DNA from: Candidatus Latescibacterota bacterium
Lineage (GTDB): Bacteria > JAAXHH01
Length of the DNA: 64,000 bases
Assembly: GCA_022823465.1 (NCBI GenBank)
Contig: JAJEHX010000010.1
Coordinates: forward strand, 38,891 to 102,890
Direction of reading: 5' to 3'
This document shows, piece after piece, positions 63,357 to 64,000 of this stretch. Each line of letters starts with the position of its first letter. The first letter of the stretch is position 1. Under the pieces are notes generated by a model, which worked only from the letters and a program-made list of their open reading frames with translations, did not search any database and had not been told where the DNA came from. The translations under genes and the position numbers were made by a program.

Positions 63357-64000
63357 ATGAACGACAGGCGTCCCCGGCTTCTTTTCAACTCCCACGGTCG
63401 GCTGGGCGTGACCGAACTGGATAGGGCCGCGGGTGCGGCCGGCGCGCTGGTCTGGTACCCCAGCCTGGACGTCCCGGGCATGTCCAGTTGGGGCTGGGGG
63501 CCCGTCTTCGAAGACCGCCGCAGGGTGATTTTATCCAGCTATGAACCCGGCAAGGCCTGGGAAGGCAACGTGCGGGTCCATCTCTGGATTTACGACCTGG
63601 AGGAAGACCGCCTGCTCGAGGAGATCGCCCCCAAGAACCGGCCCGCGCCGTTCATGGGGTGCACCCATATCCTGCCGGGTGAGGATCGTCTCGTGACGAA
63701 CCCCATCATCGATGGGAAGCAGCGCATCTGGACTATGGACCTGGACGGATCCGATCCGCAGGAGATCACAGCCGCCGAGGATGGGTTCGTCTACTGCGTG
63801 CAGATCAGTCCGGACGGTCGGAAGTTCGCCTACCACGCCACCTTCCTGGCCGGCCGGGACAGCTACTGCATATTCGTTTCGGACCTGGACGGGGGCAACC
63901 GGGTCGAGATCGCGGCGGGTACGGGCCACCTGTATTTCGGACCCATGTGGTCGCCGAACGGGCGGTGGCTCATCTACCAGGACTGCCACTATCCCGATGA
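63357..64000 (+). CDS. TolB-like/PD40 beta-propeller protein, N-terminal part
   Basis: An open frame of 214 codons that runs off the right edge. It begins MNDRRPRLLFNSHGRLGVTE and has repeated propeller strands, e.g. IWTMDLDGSDPQEI, CVQISPDGRKFAYHATF, IFVSDLDGGNRVEIAAGTGH and GPMWSPNGRWLIYQ, the WD40-like PD40 pattern of TolB and oligogalacturonide-lyase-like proteins. It has no signal peptide, so a cytosolic enzyme is more likely than TolB itself. AAGGAAG lies upstream of the ATG. Confidence 0.8.
   Translation, partial: MNDRRPRLLFNSHGRLGVTELDRAAGAAGALVWYPSLDVPGMSSWGWGPVFEDRRRVILSSYEPGKAWEGNVRVHLWIYDLEEDRLLEEIAPKNRPAPFMGCTHILPGEDRLVTNPIIDGKQRIWTMDLDGSDPQEITAAEDGFVYCVQISPDGRKFAYHATFLAGRDSYCIFVSDLDGGNRVEIAAGTGHLYFGPMWSPNGRWLIYQDCHYPD

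Overview
The window looks like a high-G+C, Gram-negative, uncultured bacterium of the FCB type. The gene mix (several PhyH/2OG-Fe(II) oxygenases, creatininase- and MlrC-type hydrolases, a DUF3187 protein, a sodium-pumping decarboxylase, a two-gene AddAB-like nuclease) recalls Latescibacterota or Poribacteria-like genomes. That placement is inferred from gene content only and is tentative. No rRNA, tRNA or CRISPR array was found. Housekeeping promoters are legible by eye (TTGACA, 17-18 bp, then TATATT/TACATT/TAGTAT).

Layout. 1-3.4 kb: a truncated membrane-anchored protein, a DUF547 protein, a VTT/DedA-like membrane protein and a glycosidase-like beta-propeller protein. 3.4-26.4 kb: an uninterrupted minus-strand block. 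It begins (26.4 kb) with a small uncharacterised protein, then hsdM, hsdS and a PrrC/RloC-like ATPase. Next comes a five-gene operon SLATT (DUF4231) - TGT-like - OGG-like glycosylase - QueC-like - TIR-like, then a FitAB toxin-antitoxin pair, hsdR and a YgjP-type metallopeptidase. AddB-like and AddA-like recombination nucleases follow, and the block ends with a paralogue of the first small protein, here overlapping a PIN-domain RNase. The 10.6-26.4 kb part and the 3.4-4.2 kb pair are visibly more A+T-rich than the rest, whereas addAB has the composition of the flanks. This is a defence island assembled on and within a type I restriction-modification operon.

26.4-40.3 kb: oxygenases, a pruA-like aldehyde dehydrogenase, an SDR, a ferredoxin, a sugar-type ABC transporter whose binding protein is fused to its first permease (both permease genes carry apparent frameshifts), a PLP aminotransferase, a P-loop kinase-like protein, a creatininase, another PhyH protein and a GNAT acetyltransferase. 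40.4-46.4 kb: leuC-leuD followed by a multi-GAF histidine kinase and a response-regulator/SpoIIE phosphatase. 46.7-52.5 kb: a DUF512 radical-SAM protein, der, a MerR regulator and an M1-like peptidase. 52.6-58.6 kb (minus strand): a TPR protein, HU, PhyH, MlrC-like peptidase, MsrA, a small membrane protein and an amidohydrolase. 58.7-64 kb: a sodium-translocating decarboxylase operon (gamma, beta, biotin-carrying alpha), a DUF3187 protein and a truncated TolB-like propeller protein.

The most notable object is the SLATT/TGT/OGG/QueC/TIR operon. It carries the three base-modification ancillary genes known from type IV CBASS, but no CD-NTase is visible anywhere in the window. It has instead a membrane SLATT protein at one end and a TIR-like protein with a Gly/Ser-rich N-terminus at the other, and it sits inside a type I R-M locus. 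A second theme is the number of short tandem duplications (11-44 bp) in spacers, several of which copy the last codons and stop of the neighbouring gene.
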